Part shown: positions 8,937 to 18,138 of the stretch, piece by piece
Numbering within the stretch: the stretch's first letter is position 1
Layout: every line of letters starts with the position of its first letter
Assembly (NCBI RefSeq): GCF_000720115.1
Contig: NZ_JOIR01000024.1
Coordinates: 1-64,000 of the forward strand
Source of the DNA: Streptomyces sp. NRRL F-2580
Lineage (GTDB): Bacteria; Actinomycetota; Actinomycetes; Streptomycetales; Streptomycetaceae
Length of the DNA stretch: 64,000 nt
Reading direction: 5' to 3'
Notes under the pieces: model-generated
Databases searched by the model: none
Told to the model about the DNA's origin: nothing
What the model saw: only the letters and a program-made list of their open reading frames with translations
Made by a program: the position numbers and the translations under genes

Positions 8937-10751
8937 ATGTCGATCAAGGTCGCCGACTTCATCCTCCAGCGCCTGCGCGAGTGGGACGTGGAGCACGTCT
9001 TCGCCTATCCAGGTGACGGGATCAACGGTCTGTTGGCCGCATGGGGCCGCGCGGACGACAAGCCCCGGTTCGTCCAGTCGCGCCACGAGGAGATGTCCGC
9101 CTTCGAGGCGGTCGGCTACGCCAAGTTCTCCGGCCGGGTCGGCGTATGCGCCGCCACCTCCGGACCGGGCGCCATCCACCTCCTCAACGGCCTGTACGAC
9201 GCCAAGCTCGACCACGTTCCGGTAGTGGCGATCGTGGGGCAGACCAACCGCAGCGCCATGGGCGGCTCCTACCAGCAGGAGGTCGACCTGCTCAGCCTCT
9301 ACAAGGACGTGGCCTCCGACTTCTGCGAGATGGTCACCGTCCCCGAACAACTGCCGAACGTCATCGACCGGGCCGTGCGCACCGCGTACGCCAAGCGCAC
9401 CGTGACCGCGGTCATCGTCCCCGCCGACGTGCAGGAACTGGACTACTCCCCGCCGACGCACGCCTTCAAGATGGTCCCCTCCAGCCTCGGCACCCCCTCC
9501 TACGCGCCGGTGCCCGCCGGCGCCGACCTCGCCCGGGCCGCCGCCGTCCTCAACGAGGGCGAGAAGGTCGCCGTACTGATCGGCCAGGGCGCACGCCACG
9601 CCAGGACCGAGGTCGAAGCACTGGCGGACGTCCTGGGCGCCGGGGTGGCCAAGGCCCTGCTCGGCAAGGACGCCCTGCCGGACGACCTGCCGTACGTCAC
9701 CGGCTCGATCGGGCTCCTGGGCACCCGCCCGTCCTACGAGATGATGCGGGACTGCGACACGCTCCTGGTGGTGGGTTCCAGTTTCCCGTACACCCAGTTC
9801 CTCCCGGAGTTCGACCAGGCCCGCGCCGTGCAGATCGACATCGACCCCTTCATGGTCGGCCTGCGTTACCCGTTCGAGGTGAACCTCGTCGGGGACGCGC
9901 GGGAGACGCTGACGGCCTTGCTCCCGCAGCTGAAGCGCAAGAAGCACGGATCCTGGCGCAAGAAGATCGAGAAGGACACGGCGCGGTGGTGGAAGGTCAT
10001 GGAACGGCGTGCCGGGATCGACGCCGATCCGGTCAACCCCGAGTACGTCGTGCACGCCCTCGACGCGCTGCTGCCCGATGACGTGATGCTCGCGGCCGAT
10101 TCCGGTTCTGCGGCGAACTGGTACGCCCGGCACCTGCGGATGCGCGGGAAGATGCGCGGCTCGCTTTCCGGAACCCTGGCCACCATGGGTCCCGGCGTGC
10201 CGTACGCCATCGGGGCGAAGTTCGCCCATCCCGACCGCCCGGCGGTGGCGATCGTCGGCGACGGCGCCATGCAGATGAACGGCATGGCCGAGCTCATCAC
10301 GGCTGCCAAGTACTACCGGGACTGGCAGGATCCGCGGCTGGTCGTGGCCGTGCTCAACAACCAGGACCTCAACCAGGTCACCTGGGAGATGCGGGCCCTG
10401 TCCGGCGCCCCCCAGTTCCTGCCCTCGCAGGCACTGCCCGACGTGCCCTACGCCGACTTCGCGCGGTCCATCGGGCTGGACGGCGTACGGGTGGAGGAAC
10501 CTGGCGGTGTGGAGTCCGCCTGGAAGCAGGCCTTGGCCGCCGACCGGCCCTTCGTCATCGACTTCCGCACCGACCCCGCCGTCCCGCCGATCCCGCCGCA
10601 CGCCGACCTGGACCAGATCGAGGCCACCGCCGCCTCGATCCTCAAGGGGGACAGCGACCGCGCCGGGATGGTCCGCCAGGGTCTGAAGGCCAAGATCCAG
10701 GAGATCCTCCCGGGGCGCGGCCACACCCGCCACGGCGACGAAGGAGCGTGA
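8937..10751 (+). CDS. Thiamine-diphosphate-requiring enzyme (pyruvate oxidase/acetolactate synthase family)
   Basis: A 604-residue cytoplasmic enzyme with the three-domain layout of the family. The N-terminal PYR domain has the catalytic Glu in SRHEEMSAFE and GPGAIHLLNGLYDAK. The middle domain follows. The C-terminal PP domain carries the diphosphate/Mg motif GDGAMQMNG ending in NNQDLNQ. The order and the DLNQVTWEMR segment fit the quinone-dependent pyruvate dehydrogenase (PoxB)-like branch more than biosynthetic acetolactate synthase. The ATG at 8937 follows AGAAGGAGCATC. Substrate not proven. Confidence 0.88.
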   Translation: MSIKVADFILQRLREWDVEHVFAYPGDGINGLLAAWGRADDKPRFVQSRHEEMSAFEAVGYAKFSGRVGVCAATSGPGAIHLLNGLYDAKLDHVPVVAIVGQTNRSAMGGSYQQEVDLLSLYKDVASDFCEMVTVPEQLPNVIDRAVRTAYAKRTVTAVIVPADVQELDYSPPTHAFKMVPSSLGTPSYAPVPAGADLARAAAVLNEGEKVAVLIGQGARHARTEVEALADVLGAGVAKALLGKDALPDDLPYVTGSIGLLGTRPSYEMMRDCDTLLVVGSSFPYTQFLPEFDQARAVQIDIDPFMVGLRYPFEVNLVGDARETLTALLPQLKRKKHGSWRKKIEKDTARWWKVMERRAGIDADPVNPEYVVHALDALLPDDVMLAADSGSAANWYARHLRMRGKMRGSLSGTLATMGPGVPYAIGAKFAHPDRPAVAIVGDGAMQMNGMAELITAAKYYRDWQDPRLVVAVLNNQDLNQVTWEMRALSGAPQFLPSQALPDVPYADFARSIGLDGVRVEEPGGVESAWKQALAADRPFVIDFRTDPAVPPIPPHADLDQIEATAASILKGDSDRAGMVRQGLKAKIQEILPGRGHTRHGDEGA

Positions 10752-10763
10752 TGGGCACCGGCC

Positions 10764-10890
10764 CTCCGCGTCGAGGAACCGTCGGTGGACGGGGTCGACG
10801 CCGCCTACACCGTCCCCGCCGACGCACCGGAGGGGGACGGCACCCCGGCCTGGGATCCCACGACGCTCGTCCTGGCCCGACGGGACGCCT
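10764..10890 (+). pseudogene. N-terminal remnant of an enolase-superfamily gene
   Basis: Directly after the thiamine-diphosphate gene (whose TGA overlaps an ATG) the sequence reads LRVEEPSVDGVDAAYTVPAD followed by PEGDGTPAWDPTTLVLA. This resembles the N-terminal capping-domain start of mandelate racemase/muconate lactonizing type enzymes. The overlapping ATG is in another frame, and the similarity stops after about 42 codons, leaving 190 non-coding bases before the cytochrome b gene. I infer a truncated gene once coupled to the upstream one. Confidence 0.5.
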
Positions 10891-11078
10891 GCCGGCAGCA
10901 ACGCCGACCTGGTCCACGCGGCACAAGCCCTCACGAGGAAGCCATCGGATCACTGAGCGGGCGGCCGGCGCAGGGGCCGATCACGTGGTTTCGGGCGGGC
11001 CGGTCGCGTGCCTCCCCCTGGAGCGGCCCCCGGAGGGCCATGCTCCGCGCAGGGGGAACCTGATGCGCGGAGGGTGCG

Positions 11079-12740
11079 GTGCTGCTGAAGAGGACACGGG
11101 TCCGCGCCGCGCGGCGTGCGGGCCGGACGGCGCGCCGTTCGTTTCGCGGATTGGATGAGCGCCTGCCGCTCGCCGAGGCGGCACGGACCACCGTGCGCAA
11201 GGTGTTTCCGGACCACTGGTCGTTCCTCCTCGGGGAGATCGCCCTTTACAGCCTGCTCGTCCTGCTCCTCACCGGGACCTGGCTCACCTTCTTCTTCCAG
11301 CCGTCGATGCAGGACACCGTCTACGCGGGTCCGTACGCCCCGCTGCGCGGACTGCAGGTCTCCGAGGCGTACGCGTCCACCCTGCGCATCAGCTTCGAAG
11401 TGCGCGGCGGCCTGCTGATGCGTCAGATGCACCACTGGGCGGCGCTGGTGTTCGTGTTCGCGATCGGCGCCCATCTGCTGCGCGTGTTCCTCACGGGCGC
11501 GTTCCGCCGACCGAGGGAGGCGAATTGGGTTGTCGGGGTGACCATGCTGCTGCTGGCACTCGTGGAGGGCTTCGCCGGTTACTCCCTGCCCGACGACCTG
11601 CTGTCGGGTACGGGGCTGCGGACCGCCCAGGGGATCATGCTGTCCGTGCCCGTCGCCGGGACGTATCTGTCCTTCTTCGCCTTCGGCGGCGAGTACCCGG
11701 CGCAGGACATCGTCGCGCGCCTGTATCCCGTCCACATCCTCCTGGTACCCGGCCTGCTCGTGGGGCTGGTCTCCCTGCACCTGCTGCTGGTGGTGCACCT
11801 GAAGCACACCCAATGGGCGGGCCGCGGCCGCACCGGCCGCAACGTCGTGGGCGAGCCGTTCTTTCCGCACTACGTTGCGAAGTCCGCCGGGCTGTTCTTC
11901 CTGACCAGCGCCGTCCTCGCCGCCGTCGGCGCGCTCGCCCAGATCAACCCGGTCTGGGCGTACGGCCCTTATCGGACGGACGTGGTGTCAACGGGTGCGC
12001 AGCCGGACTGGTACGTCGGCTTCCTGGAGGGTGCGCTGCGCCTGATGCCCGGGGTGGAGACCCGGCTGTGGGGGCACACCCTCATGTGGAATCCGCTGGT
12101 GGCCGGCATCCTGCTTCCCGGTCTGCTGTTCGCGGGCCTGTACGGGTACCCGTTCTTCGAGCGGTGGATCACCGGCCGCCACGGCGAACGCCATGTGTGC
12201 GACCGGCCCCGGAACCGCCCCGCCCGGACAGCTCTGGGTAGCGCCGTCCTCACCTTTTACGCCGTGCTGCTCCTGGCCGGGTCTCAGGACATCGCCGCCT
12301 TCATCACCGAGATTTCGGTACAGGCCATCACCTGGACCCTGCGCTGCGCGGTCGTGCTCTTGCCACCGCTCGCGTTCTGGCTCACCCGGCGTCTGTGTCT
12401 CGCGCTTCAAGCCCGCGACGCCGAGCAGCTGGTGCACGGGACGGAGAGCGGTGAGGTTCGCGAGAGCGTGGAAGGCGGCTTCGAGGCCCGGCGCGTACCG
12501 CTGCCCGCCGAGCAGCGCCACGTCAACGCCGTGTACGAGGTGAACGCCCCGCTGCCCCGGCGGTCGGCCGGACCTGCCTCGGCGCGGAGGACGTGGCCGG
12601 CCCGTCTGCGCGTTGCCCTCAGCCGCTGGTACTACGCGGGCCGCTTGCGGCCCCCGCTCAGCGCGGAGGACCGCCTGCGGGCACAGGACATGATCGCCGG
12701 ACCGGACGAGCCTCTGCGGGAGCGGGCGGACCGGACCTGA
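11079..12740 (+). CDS. Cytochrome b subunit of a bc-type complex (QcrB paralogue)
   Basis: A 553-residue polytopic membrane protein homologous to actinobacterial QcrB. Residues 45-230 form the haem-carrying four-helix core (LLVLLLTGTWLTFFF; MRQMHHWAALVFVFAIGAHL; GFAGYSLPDDLLSGTGLR; YPVHILLVPG and LHLLLVVHLKHTQ with the expected His pairs). The C-terminal part has further helices and a hydrophilic tail. It would carry quinol electrons in the bc complex, but no Rieske protein or cytochrome c is nearby, so it is probably a second, accessory copy. The GTG at 11079 follows GGAGGGTGCG. It converges on the oxidase genes. Confidence 0.9.
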   Translation: MLLKRTRVRAARRAGRTARRSFRGLDERLPLAEAARTTVRKVFPDHWSFLLGEIALYSLLVLLLTGTWLTFFFQPSMQDTVYAGPYAPLRGLQVSEAYASTLRISFEVRGGLLMRQMHHWAALVFVFAIGAHLLRVFLTGAFRRPREANWVVGVTMLLLALVEGFAGYSLPDDLLSGTGLRTAQGIMLSVPVAGTYLSFFAFGGEYPAQDIVARLYPVHILLVPGLLVGLVSLHLLLVVHLKHTQWAGRGRTGRNVVGEPFFPHYVAKSAGLFFLTSAVLAAVGALAQINPVWAYGPYRTDVVSTGAQPDWYVGFLEGALRLMPGVETRLWGHTLMWNPLVAGILLPGLLFAGLYGYPFFERWITGRHGERHVCDRPRNRPARTALGSAVLTFYAVLLLAGSQDIAAFITEISVQAITWTLRCAVVLLPPLAFWLTRRLCLALQARDAEQLVHGTESGEVRESVEGGFEARRVPLPAEQRHVNAVYEVNAPLPRRSAGPASARRTWPARLRVALSRWYYAGRLRPPLSAEDRLRAQDMIAGPDEPLRERADRT

Positions 12741-12757
12741 GAGGGTGGGGCTCAGGT
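12735..12757. terminator. Shared hairpin between convergent cytochrome genes
   Basis: ACCTGAG / CTCAGGT (7 bp, 9-base loop) spans both stop codons: TGA of the cytochrome b gene (12738-12740) and TGA of the subunit IV gene (12752-12754). The stops are only 11 bases apart, so a bidirectional terminator is plausible. Confidence 0.5.
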
Positions 12758-13141
12758 GTCCGCACGGCGCGGGCGGAAGACGAACCCGAACACCCCGGGT
12801 GCGAGGACGCCGAAGCCGATCAGGGCCAGCCACAGCCCCTGCACGACTCCGAGACCGATCAGCGCGGCTCCCACCGCCGTGACCGCGGGGGCGTAACTGC
12901 GCGCGGGGAAGAAGAAGCGGCGGTCGCCGCCTCCGGCGACTCCCGCCGTCCCGTCGTCCTCGGGCCGCCGCCCGTCGCGGGAGAACTGCCGCCACATGAA
13001 GGCGGCCACGAGGGCGGACATCAGGAGCGAAACCATGAGCGCGGAGGTGCCCGCCGGATCGTCGGACAGCGCCGCGTAGATGCCTCCGGTCAACGCGAAG
13101 AACACCGCGACCCCGGTGAACAGCCAGGCTTCCGCCCTCAT
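12752..13141 (-). CDS. ctaF: Cytochrome c oxidase subunit IV (actinobacterial)
   Basis: A 129-residue membrane protein with four predicted helices: two near the N-terminus ([36 protein letters not shown]) and two after a hydrophilic loop ([35 protein letters not shown]). Length, topology and position immediately after subunit I match the actinobacterial CtaF of the aa3 oxidase. Its ATG overlaps the subunit I stop (ATGA), implying translational coupling. Confidence 0.85.
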   Translation of the reverse strand: MRAEAWLFTGVAVFFALTGGIYAALSDDPAGTSALMVSLLMSALVAAFMWRQFSRDGRRPEDDGTAGVAGGGDRRFFFPARSYAPAVTAVGAALIGLGVVQGLWLALIGFGVLAPGVFGFVFRPRRADT

Positions 13142-14814
13142 CGCGGCCTCACCTCCGGATGGTGCAGATCGAACGCGGGCGAGTCCGAGCGGATACGGGG
13201 CAGCGCGTGGAAGTTGTGCCGGGGCGGCGGACAACCGGTCGCCCATTCCAGGGAACGTCCCCACCCCCACGGGTCGTCCGACGTGACACGGACGCCGTTG
13301 CGGGCCGTGCGCCAGACGTTGCAGAGGAAGGGCAGGGTCGAGAGCCCCAGCAGGAACGCCCCGATCGTGGAGAGCGTGTTCAGGAGGGTGAATCCGTCGG
13401 CCGCGAGGTAGTCGGCGTAACGCCGGGGCATTCCCTGCTCCCCCAGCCAGTGCTGGACGAGAAAGGTGAGCTGGAAGCCGACGAACAGCGTCCAGAAATG
13501 GATCTTCCCCAGGCGTTCGTCGAGCATCCGGCCGGTGAACTTGGGCCACCAGAAGTAGAAGCCGGCGAAGGTGGCGAAGACGATCGTGCCGAACAGCACG
13601 TAGTGGAGGTGTGCCACGACGAAATAGCTGTCGGTGAGGTGGAAGTCCATCGGCGGGGAGGCGACGAGCACCCCGGTCAGCCCGCCCAGCAGGAAGGTGA
13701 CGAGGAAGCCGGTGCACCACAGCATCGGTGTCTCGAACGACAGCGAGCCGTTCCACATGGTCCCGATCCAGTTGAAGAACTTCACTCCGGTCGGAACGGC
13801 GATCAGGAAGGAGAGCAGCGAGAAGAACGGCAGCAGCACCGCGCCGGTGGCGAACATGTGGTGTGCCCATACCGTCGCCGAGAGCCCCGTGATCGCCATC
13901 GTCGCGCCGACCAGAGCGACGTACCCGAAGATGGGCTTCCTGCTGAACACCGGCAGGATCTCGCTCACCACTCCGAAGAACGGCAGCGCGACGATGTAGA
14001 CCTCCGGGTGCCCGAAGAACCAGAACAGGTGCTGCCACAGCAGAGCCCCGCCGTTCGCGGCGTCGAAGACGTGCGCGCCGAACTTCCGGTCGGCCTCCAG
14101 TGCCAGAAGGGCGGCTGTGAGCACGGGGAAGGCGAGCAGCGCCAGGATGGAGGTGAACAGCACGTTCCACGTGAAGATCGGCATCCGGAAGAGGGTCATG
14201 CCCGGTGCGCGCAGGCACACGATGGTGGTGATGAAGTTGACCGACCCCAGGATGGTGCTCAGGCCCGACACCGCCAGCCCCATGATCCAGAGGTCCGCGC
14301 CGACGCCCGGGGAGAAGACGGCTCCGTTGAGGGGCGCGTATGCGAACCAGCCGAAGGCGGCCGAGCCGTTCGCCGTCAGGAATCCACTGACCACCATGAG
14401 CCCACCGAACAGGTACACCCAGTAGGTGAAGGCGTTCAGGCGCGGGAACGCGACGTCGGGGGCGCCGACCTGCAGGGGCATCACGGCGTTGGCGAAGCCC
14501 GTGAAGGTGGGGGTGGCGAACAACAGCATCATGATCGTGCCGTGCACCGTGAACAGCTGGTTGTACTGCTCGGCCGAGACGATCTGCATCCCGGGACGCG
14601 CCAGCTCCGCCCGCATCAGCAGCGCCAGCCCACCAGCGAACAGGAAGAATCCGAACGCGGTGACGAGGTACATGTAACCGATCACCTTGTGGTCGGTGGT
14701 CGACAGCACCTCCTGCACACGGGCACCGACGGCCGCCCTACGGTTCCCCTCGTCGGGCGCGGCCGTCCCGACAACGGACCCCGAGGGCGCCACCCCCTCC
14801 TCGACCGACACCAT
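13138..14814 (-). CDS. ctaD: Cytochrome c oxidase subunit I
   Basis: A 558-residue twelve-helix haem-copper oxidase subunit. Visible hallmarks are [11 protein letters not shown] (haem a ligand His), [14 protein letters not shown] (Cu-B His and crosslinked Tyr), WAHHMFATG (Cu-B His pair) and [14 protein letters not shown] (haem ligands). It reduces O2 in the cytoplasmic membrane. The ATG at 14814 follows GGGGAGGCCC. No subunit II or III is in the window, so this ctaD-ctaF pair is an accessory copy that would borrow partners from the main oxidase locus. Confidence 0.93.
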   Translation of the reverse strand: MVSVEEGVAPSGSVVGTAAPDEGNRRAAVGARVQEVLSTTDHKVIGYMYLVTAFGFFLFAGGLALLMRAELARPGMQIVSAEQYNQLFTVHGTIMMLLFATPTFTGFANAVMPLQVGAPDVAFPRLNAFTYWVYLFGGLMVVSGFLTANGSAAFGWFAYAPLNGAVFSPGVGADLWIMGLAVSGLSTILGSVNFITTIVCLRAPGMTLFRMPIFTWNVLFTSILALLAFPVLTAALLALEADRKFGAHVFDAANGGALLWQHLFWFFGHPEVYIVALPFFGVVSEILPVFSRKPIFGYVALVGATMAITGLSATVWAHHMFATGAVLLPFFSLLSFLIAVPTGVKFFNWIGTMWNGSLSFETPMLWCTGFLVTFLLGGLTGVLVASPPMDFHLTDSYFVVAHLHYVLFGTIVFATFAGFYFWWPKFTGRMLDERLGKIHFWTLFVGFQLTFLVQHWLGEQGMPRRYADYLAADGFTLLNTLSTIGAFLLGLSTLPFLCNVWRTARNGVRVTSDDPWGWGRSLEWATGCPPPRHNFHALPRIRSDSPAFDLHHPEVRPR

Positions 14815-15226
14815 GGGCCTCCCCGCAGGACGCACTGCGGCCGCGCCGTCGCAGCCTCTCGCCAACCCTGACAGCCCGCGACCCCGCCCGGCGGTAGGCC
14901 ACCGGCGCGCCGTCCGCACCGGTGTCCGGGGGGCGGGCAATCGGGTGAGGGAGCGCGGCGTCGTCGAAGGAAGGAAGCGCGGCGGGTCCGCCGGACGCAT
15001 CCACAGCACCTGCCGTCTTTCAGTTCCGCACCTGCACGCGTTGCCGGGCAATCACCACTCGGCTTCCTCGAAACGCACGTCCAGCCGGAACTCGGGGGCA
15101 CGCGGGACGGGCGGTGCGCGTCCGGGTAGCCGCAGATCATGCACCCGTTCCCTGGATCTTGGCGAGTCTCCTGGACGAATACCGAGAGGCCACCCCACGT
15201 CCCGTCGTGGATGGAGAGGCGGCTTA
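14815..15226. other. Gene-free spacer upstream of ctaD
   Basis: 412 bases. Open frames are short and show no recognisable sequence. It must contain the ctaD promoter; no clear motif was found. Confidence 0.4.
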
Positions 15227-15667
15227 TCACTCCATGATCGTGATCGGAGGCCTGAAGCTGTCCTCGGTAAGCAGGTCCACATCGAATACTCCGTCATTGG
15301 CCTGCTGCCAGACGCGTACGTACTTGGTTCTCGCCGCCCAGGTGCCGAGGTCGGCGGTATCAGCGCTGTACTGCTGCCAGGTCGTTCCGTGCTCGTCCAA
15401 GCGATCCGGCCAGGTGTCGGGCCTGTACGCCCACACCGTGATGTGGGTGACGCTGCCGATGGCCTGGCGGAACGGGTTGCCGGGGTCGGAGGCCTCGACG
15501 GGGGCTTGCAAGGAGCCGAGGCGCCGCAACCCGAGGTAGGCGAGGGAGTACACGACTGCGCCCTCGCCCCGGTCCCATCTGTCGGGGCGCACGGTGATGG
15601 CGTTCCCCTGGTAGTAGGCCGCGTCGTACAGCCTCGCTCCGATCTGCGGACCGGGGTCGTTTGGCAT
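15227..15667 (-). CDS. Hypothetical protein, possibly beta/gamma-crystallin-like
   Basis: A 146-residue soluble protein without signal peptide or membrane segment. The opening ARLYDAAYYQGNAITVRPD recalls a beta/gamma-crystallin Greek-key motif. A second aromatic-rich part (THITVWAYRPDTWPDRL, KYVRVWQQAN) suggests a beta-rich carbohydrate- or Ca-binding fold, but I cannot assign a family. GGGAGTACGAC precedes the ATG. Third-position bias is somewhat lower than in its neighbours. Confidence 0.6.
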   Translation of the reverse strand: MPNDPGPQIGARLYDAAYYQGNAITVRPDRWDRGEGAVVYSLAYLGLRRLGSLQAPVEASDPGNPFRQAIGSVTHITVWAYRPDTWPDRLDEHGTTWQQYSADTADLGTWAARTKYVRVWQQANDGVFDVDLLTEDSFRPPITIME

Positions 15668-15952
15668 GTCGTACTCCCGCGCCTCCGGGTTGCGGTCCCG
15701 TGTCCCTGCCGTCGCCGATCCCCGGGGGCTGAATCGTCAAAGGCTGAGGCTCGGCCGCGTACAGGGTGGCAGCTCCTCCTCGTCGGCATGCATGGGGAGC
15801 AGCCAAACAAGCTTCCCACGGTTCGGGCACGCTGCCGTGATCGGTCGCCTGTCGGCTCTCGCATGTCGCATTCCCCACAGCACGGCTGGCAAGGGCACAG
15901 CCCTGCGCTGAATCCGGTGTGGGATGCGCGGTGGGCGGAAAGCACCGCAATC

Positions 15953-15983
15953 CCTCGCGAGCGATAGGGTGTAACTCGCGAGG
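15953..15983. promoter_or_regulatory. Inverted-repeat operator upstream of the tetR gene
   Basis: CCTCGCGAG at 15953-15961 and its exact reverse complement CTCGCGAGG at 15975-15983 are 13 bases apart. Each arm contains the self-complementary CTCGCGAG. The second arm runs into the ribosome binding site (GAGGAGG) of the TetR gene starting at 15995. A -10-like TAGGGT (15965-15970) lies between the arms. This is the expected layout for TetR autoregulation. Confidence 0.7.
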
Positions 15984-15994
15984 AGGAGGCTGTC

Positions 15995-16645
15995 ATGGGT
16001 GAAGCAGCTTCGACGACAAGCCCCCGTGAGCGATACCGGCAGCAGGTGCGTTCAGAGATCAAAGAACGGGCCTGGGAGCAGATCGCCACTGCTGGAACGT
16101 CCGCGCTCTCCCTGAACGGGATCGCCAGACTCATGGGCCTGAGCGGCGCCGGGCTCTACCGCTATTTCACGAGCCGCGACGAATTGCTCACAGAATTGGT
16201 TCATGACGCCTACCAGAGCCTGGTGGGGACACTCAGGGCTGCGACTGCCCAGGGAGAAGGGGATCTTGCCGGCCTCGGGCAGGCCCTGCGCACGTGGGCG
16301 CTCGATGATCCGCAGCGGTATTTCCTCGTGTACGGTCCTCCGGTGCCGGGCTACCGCAGCGCCGCCGATGTCGCAGCGTTGGCGGCGGAGATCATGGACA
16401 TCCTCGCCGATGCCTGTACCGACGGGCCCGACGCGCGCGCGGACACGCGCGAGGCCCCCCTGGGGGAGGGCCCTGGGCGGTCGGCAGGGCGGGCCGAGGC
16501 CTCCTCGGCGCAGCGCCTGGCCCTCTCCTTCCGAACCCGGCTGCACGGGGTGCTCTCCCTGGAACTCGGCGGTCACTTCGCCGGGATCGACTGCGACCCC
16601 GCCCTGCTGTACCAGGCCGAACTGGACCTGTTGGCGGCCCGCTGA
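15995..16645 (+). CDS. TetR family transcriptional regulator
   Basis: A 216-residue repressor. The N-terminal helix-turn-helix (residues 20-65) has LSLNGIARLMGLSGAGLYRYF, then FTSRDELLTELVHDAY. The C-terminal ligand domain resembles the WHG/TetR_C_25 type (ALDDPQRYFLVYGPPVPGY). A variable Arg/Gly/Ala-rich insert lies near residues 148-170, over a DNA stretch rich in small inverted repeats. GAGGAGGAGGCTGTC precedes the ATG. Probably represses itself through 15953-15983; its ligand and other targets are unknown. Confidence 0.88.
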   Translation: MGEAASTTSPRERYRQQVRSEIKERAWEQIATAGTSALSLNGIARLMGLSGAGLYRYFTSRDELLTELVHDAYQSLVGTLRAATAQGEGDLAGLGQALRTWALDDPQRYFLVYGPPVPGYRSAADVAALAAEIMDILADACTDGPDARADTREAPLGEGPGRSAGRAEASSAQRLALSFRTRLHGVLSLELGGHFAGIDCDPALLYQAELDLLAAR

Positions 16646-16683
16646 GCGCGGCCACGCGGGCGCGCGGACGGGTGGAGGGGGCG

Positions 16684-17088
16684 TCAGCCGCGGGGCGGGA
16701 GGAGGGGGCCGAGGGGGCCGAGGTCGATGTTGAGGTCCTCCAGGGCGTAGCCGTGTTCCTCGCAAAGGTCGGCGAGGCTGTCATGGAGGGCGAGGAGGGT
16801 GGCGCCGAGTTCTTCTTCCTGTTCGTCGGTGAGATCCCCGGCATCGACGCGGCGCAGGGCCTGCCGTTCGATGAGCTGGCGCAGAAGCTCGATGATGGTG
16901 AGGACGAGCTTCAGGAGGTCTTCCCCGACGGCGTCCGGGTCGGTTGTCAGGCGGTGGGCGGGGCGGGCGGGTTTGTCGTGAGGGGCGGGGGGCGCCTGGA
17001 CGAGCCGGAAGGCCTGGGAGAGGCTGTCGCCCAGGTCTTGGACCCGGCCGCGCCGGGAGTGTGGAGGCGGGGGGTGTTCATGACTCAT
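16684..17088 (-). CDS. gvpK: Gas vesicle protein GvpK
   Basis: A 134-residue protein with the GvpK core: DAVGEDLLKLVLTIIELLRQ followed by LIERQALRRVDAGDLTDEQ and a C-terminal LEDLNIDLGPLGPLL. GvpK is an accessory protein needed for gas vesicle formation. It is the last gene of the minus-strand gvp operon, and its ATG (17088) lies inside the end of gvpS, an 11-base overlap. The N-terminal 35 residues are Pro-rich. Confidence 0.9.
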   Translation of the reverse strand: MSHEHPPPPHSRRGRVQDLGDSLSQAFRLVQAPPAPHDKPARPAHRLTTDPDAVGEDLLKLVLTIIELLRQLIERQALRRVDAGDLTDEQEEELGATLLALHDSLADLCEEHGYALEDLNIDLGPLGPLLPPRG

Positions 17089-17299
17089 TGCGTCCGCCCT
17101 CCTGCGCCCCGGCACGGGCGGTCTCGGAGCTGACGGAGACGATGAGGGCGCGCAGTGAGATGCGGACGAGGTCAATGTCGGCGATGGACAGGACGATGTC
17201 GCCGGTGAGGACGACTCCGCCGCTCAGGAGCCGGTCGAGGAGGTCGACGAGGGCGACCTGGCGGCCTGGCAGGGGCTCGCCGTGTTCGCTGACGGTCAT
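17078..17299 (-). CDS. gvpS: Gas vesicle protein GvpS (GvpA/J/M family)
   Basis: A 73-residue small GvpA-family protein: VALVDLLDRLLSGGVVLTGD then IVLSIADIDLVRISLRALI, the amphipathic helix-strand core shared with GvpA and GvpJ. The position between gvpL and gvpK matches the Streptomyces order, where this paralogue is called GvpS. The ATG overlaps the gvpL stop (ATGA). Confidence 0.85.
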   Translation of the reverse strand: MTVSEHGEPLPGRQVALVDLLDRLLSGGVVLTGDIVLSIADIDLVRISLRALIVSVSSETARAGAQEGGRNES

Positions 17300-18138
17300 G
17301 GTGGCGGCTCGGGGGCGTCGGCCGGGCCGGCTGCCGGCGTGGCGAAGGAGTAGGGAGCCCAGGGACCGGTGACCTCGATGCGCAGGTCGGGGAAGCGCTG
17401 GGCGGCGTCGGCGATGGCGGTCTGGAACTGCCCGGCCTGGTCGTCGGGGATGAGGTAGGCGTCGTTGAGGACGTTCTCCTCGGGTCCGGTGAGTTCGCCG
17501 CGCTGGGGTGCGTGGCGTGCACGCTGGCTGGCATGGCGGGAGGCGATGGCCTCGATGGTCTCGGCAGCCTGCTCTGCTTGTTGGTAGACGGCGTCGCGGG
17601 AGTGGCGCTGGGCCCTGCGGGCCTGTAGGTAGGCCTTGCCCGGGCTGGCGGGCGGAGCGGGGGCCGCAGGAGGGGGCTGTGTGGCCTCGGGCGTGAGGTA
17701 GATCTTCACGCCGTACTCGGTGTGGGCGCGCAGCTGGTCGAGACGCCGGCTGAAGGCGCCCTGTTGGGCGGAGAGCGCCTGCCGGGCCCGGTGGTCGTCC
17801 TGGTAGACGGTGGCCATGCGCAGCGGCAGGACGGGAGCCCGGGCGGCGACGGCCTGAACGACGTCGTGATGGGTGCGCGCGACGTACTCGAGCCAGTCCA
17901 GGTCCTCGAAGTGGTTCTTGAGGGCGGTCTCGTTGAAGTCCTGTTCGGGTACGTCGCTGGCCACGAAGGCGAGCGACTCGGGCGAGGTGCTGGGGGCGGG
18001 ATCGGTGGTGTCGGCGGTGAGGGGAAGGAACCTGAGCGGCGCTTGGCCGATGCCGTGCAGGCTGGCGAGGGCGTCGCCCAGCAGGCCGGTCCGCTGGGTG
18101 ACTGCGTAGACGTAGGTGAGGCTGCCGGGGGTGTTCAC
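17296..18138 (-). CDS. gvpL: Gas vesicle protein GvpL/GvpF family
   Basis: A 280-residue GvpL/F protein. It opens with LTYVYAVTQRTGLLG and includes LPLRMATVYQDD and the C-terminal GPWAPYSFA, the same signature as the GvpF at 18848 (GPLPPYSFV). A Pro/Ala-rich linker lies near residues 165-185. GvpL/F proteins are minor shell-associated or assembly factors. The GTG at 18138 overlaps the gvpJ TGA (GTGA), and upstream residues do not belong to the family. Confidence 0.9.
   Translation of the reverse strand: MNTPGSLTYVYAVTQRTGLLGDALASLHGIGQAPLRFLPLTADTTDPAPSTSPESLAFVASDVPEQDFNETALKNHFEDLDWLEYVARTHHDVVQAVAARAPVLPLRMATVYQDDHRARQALSAQQGAFSRRLDQLRAHTEYGVKIYLTPEATQPPPAAPAPPASPGKAYLQARRAQRHSRDAVYQQAEQAAETIEAIASRHASQRARHAPQRGELTGPEENVLNDAYLIPDDQAGQFQTAIADAAQRFPDLRIEVTGPWAPYSFATPAAGPADAPEPPP

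Noticed and set aside
12752..14218. A longer subunit IV protein extending into the ctaD gene
   Set aside because: The extra N-terminal residues are out-of-frame ctaD sequence, Arg/Pro-rich and without membrane segments; the ATG overlapping the ctaD stop is the natural start.
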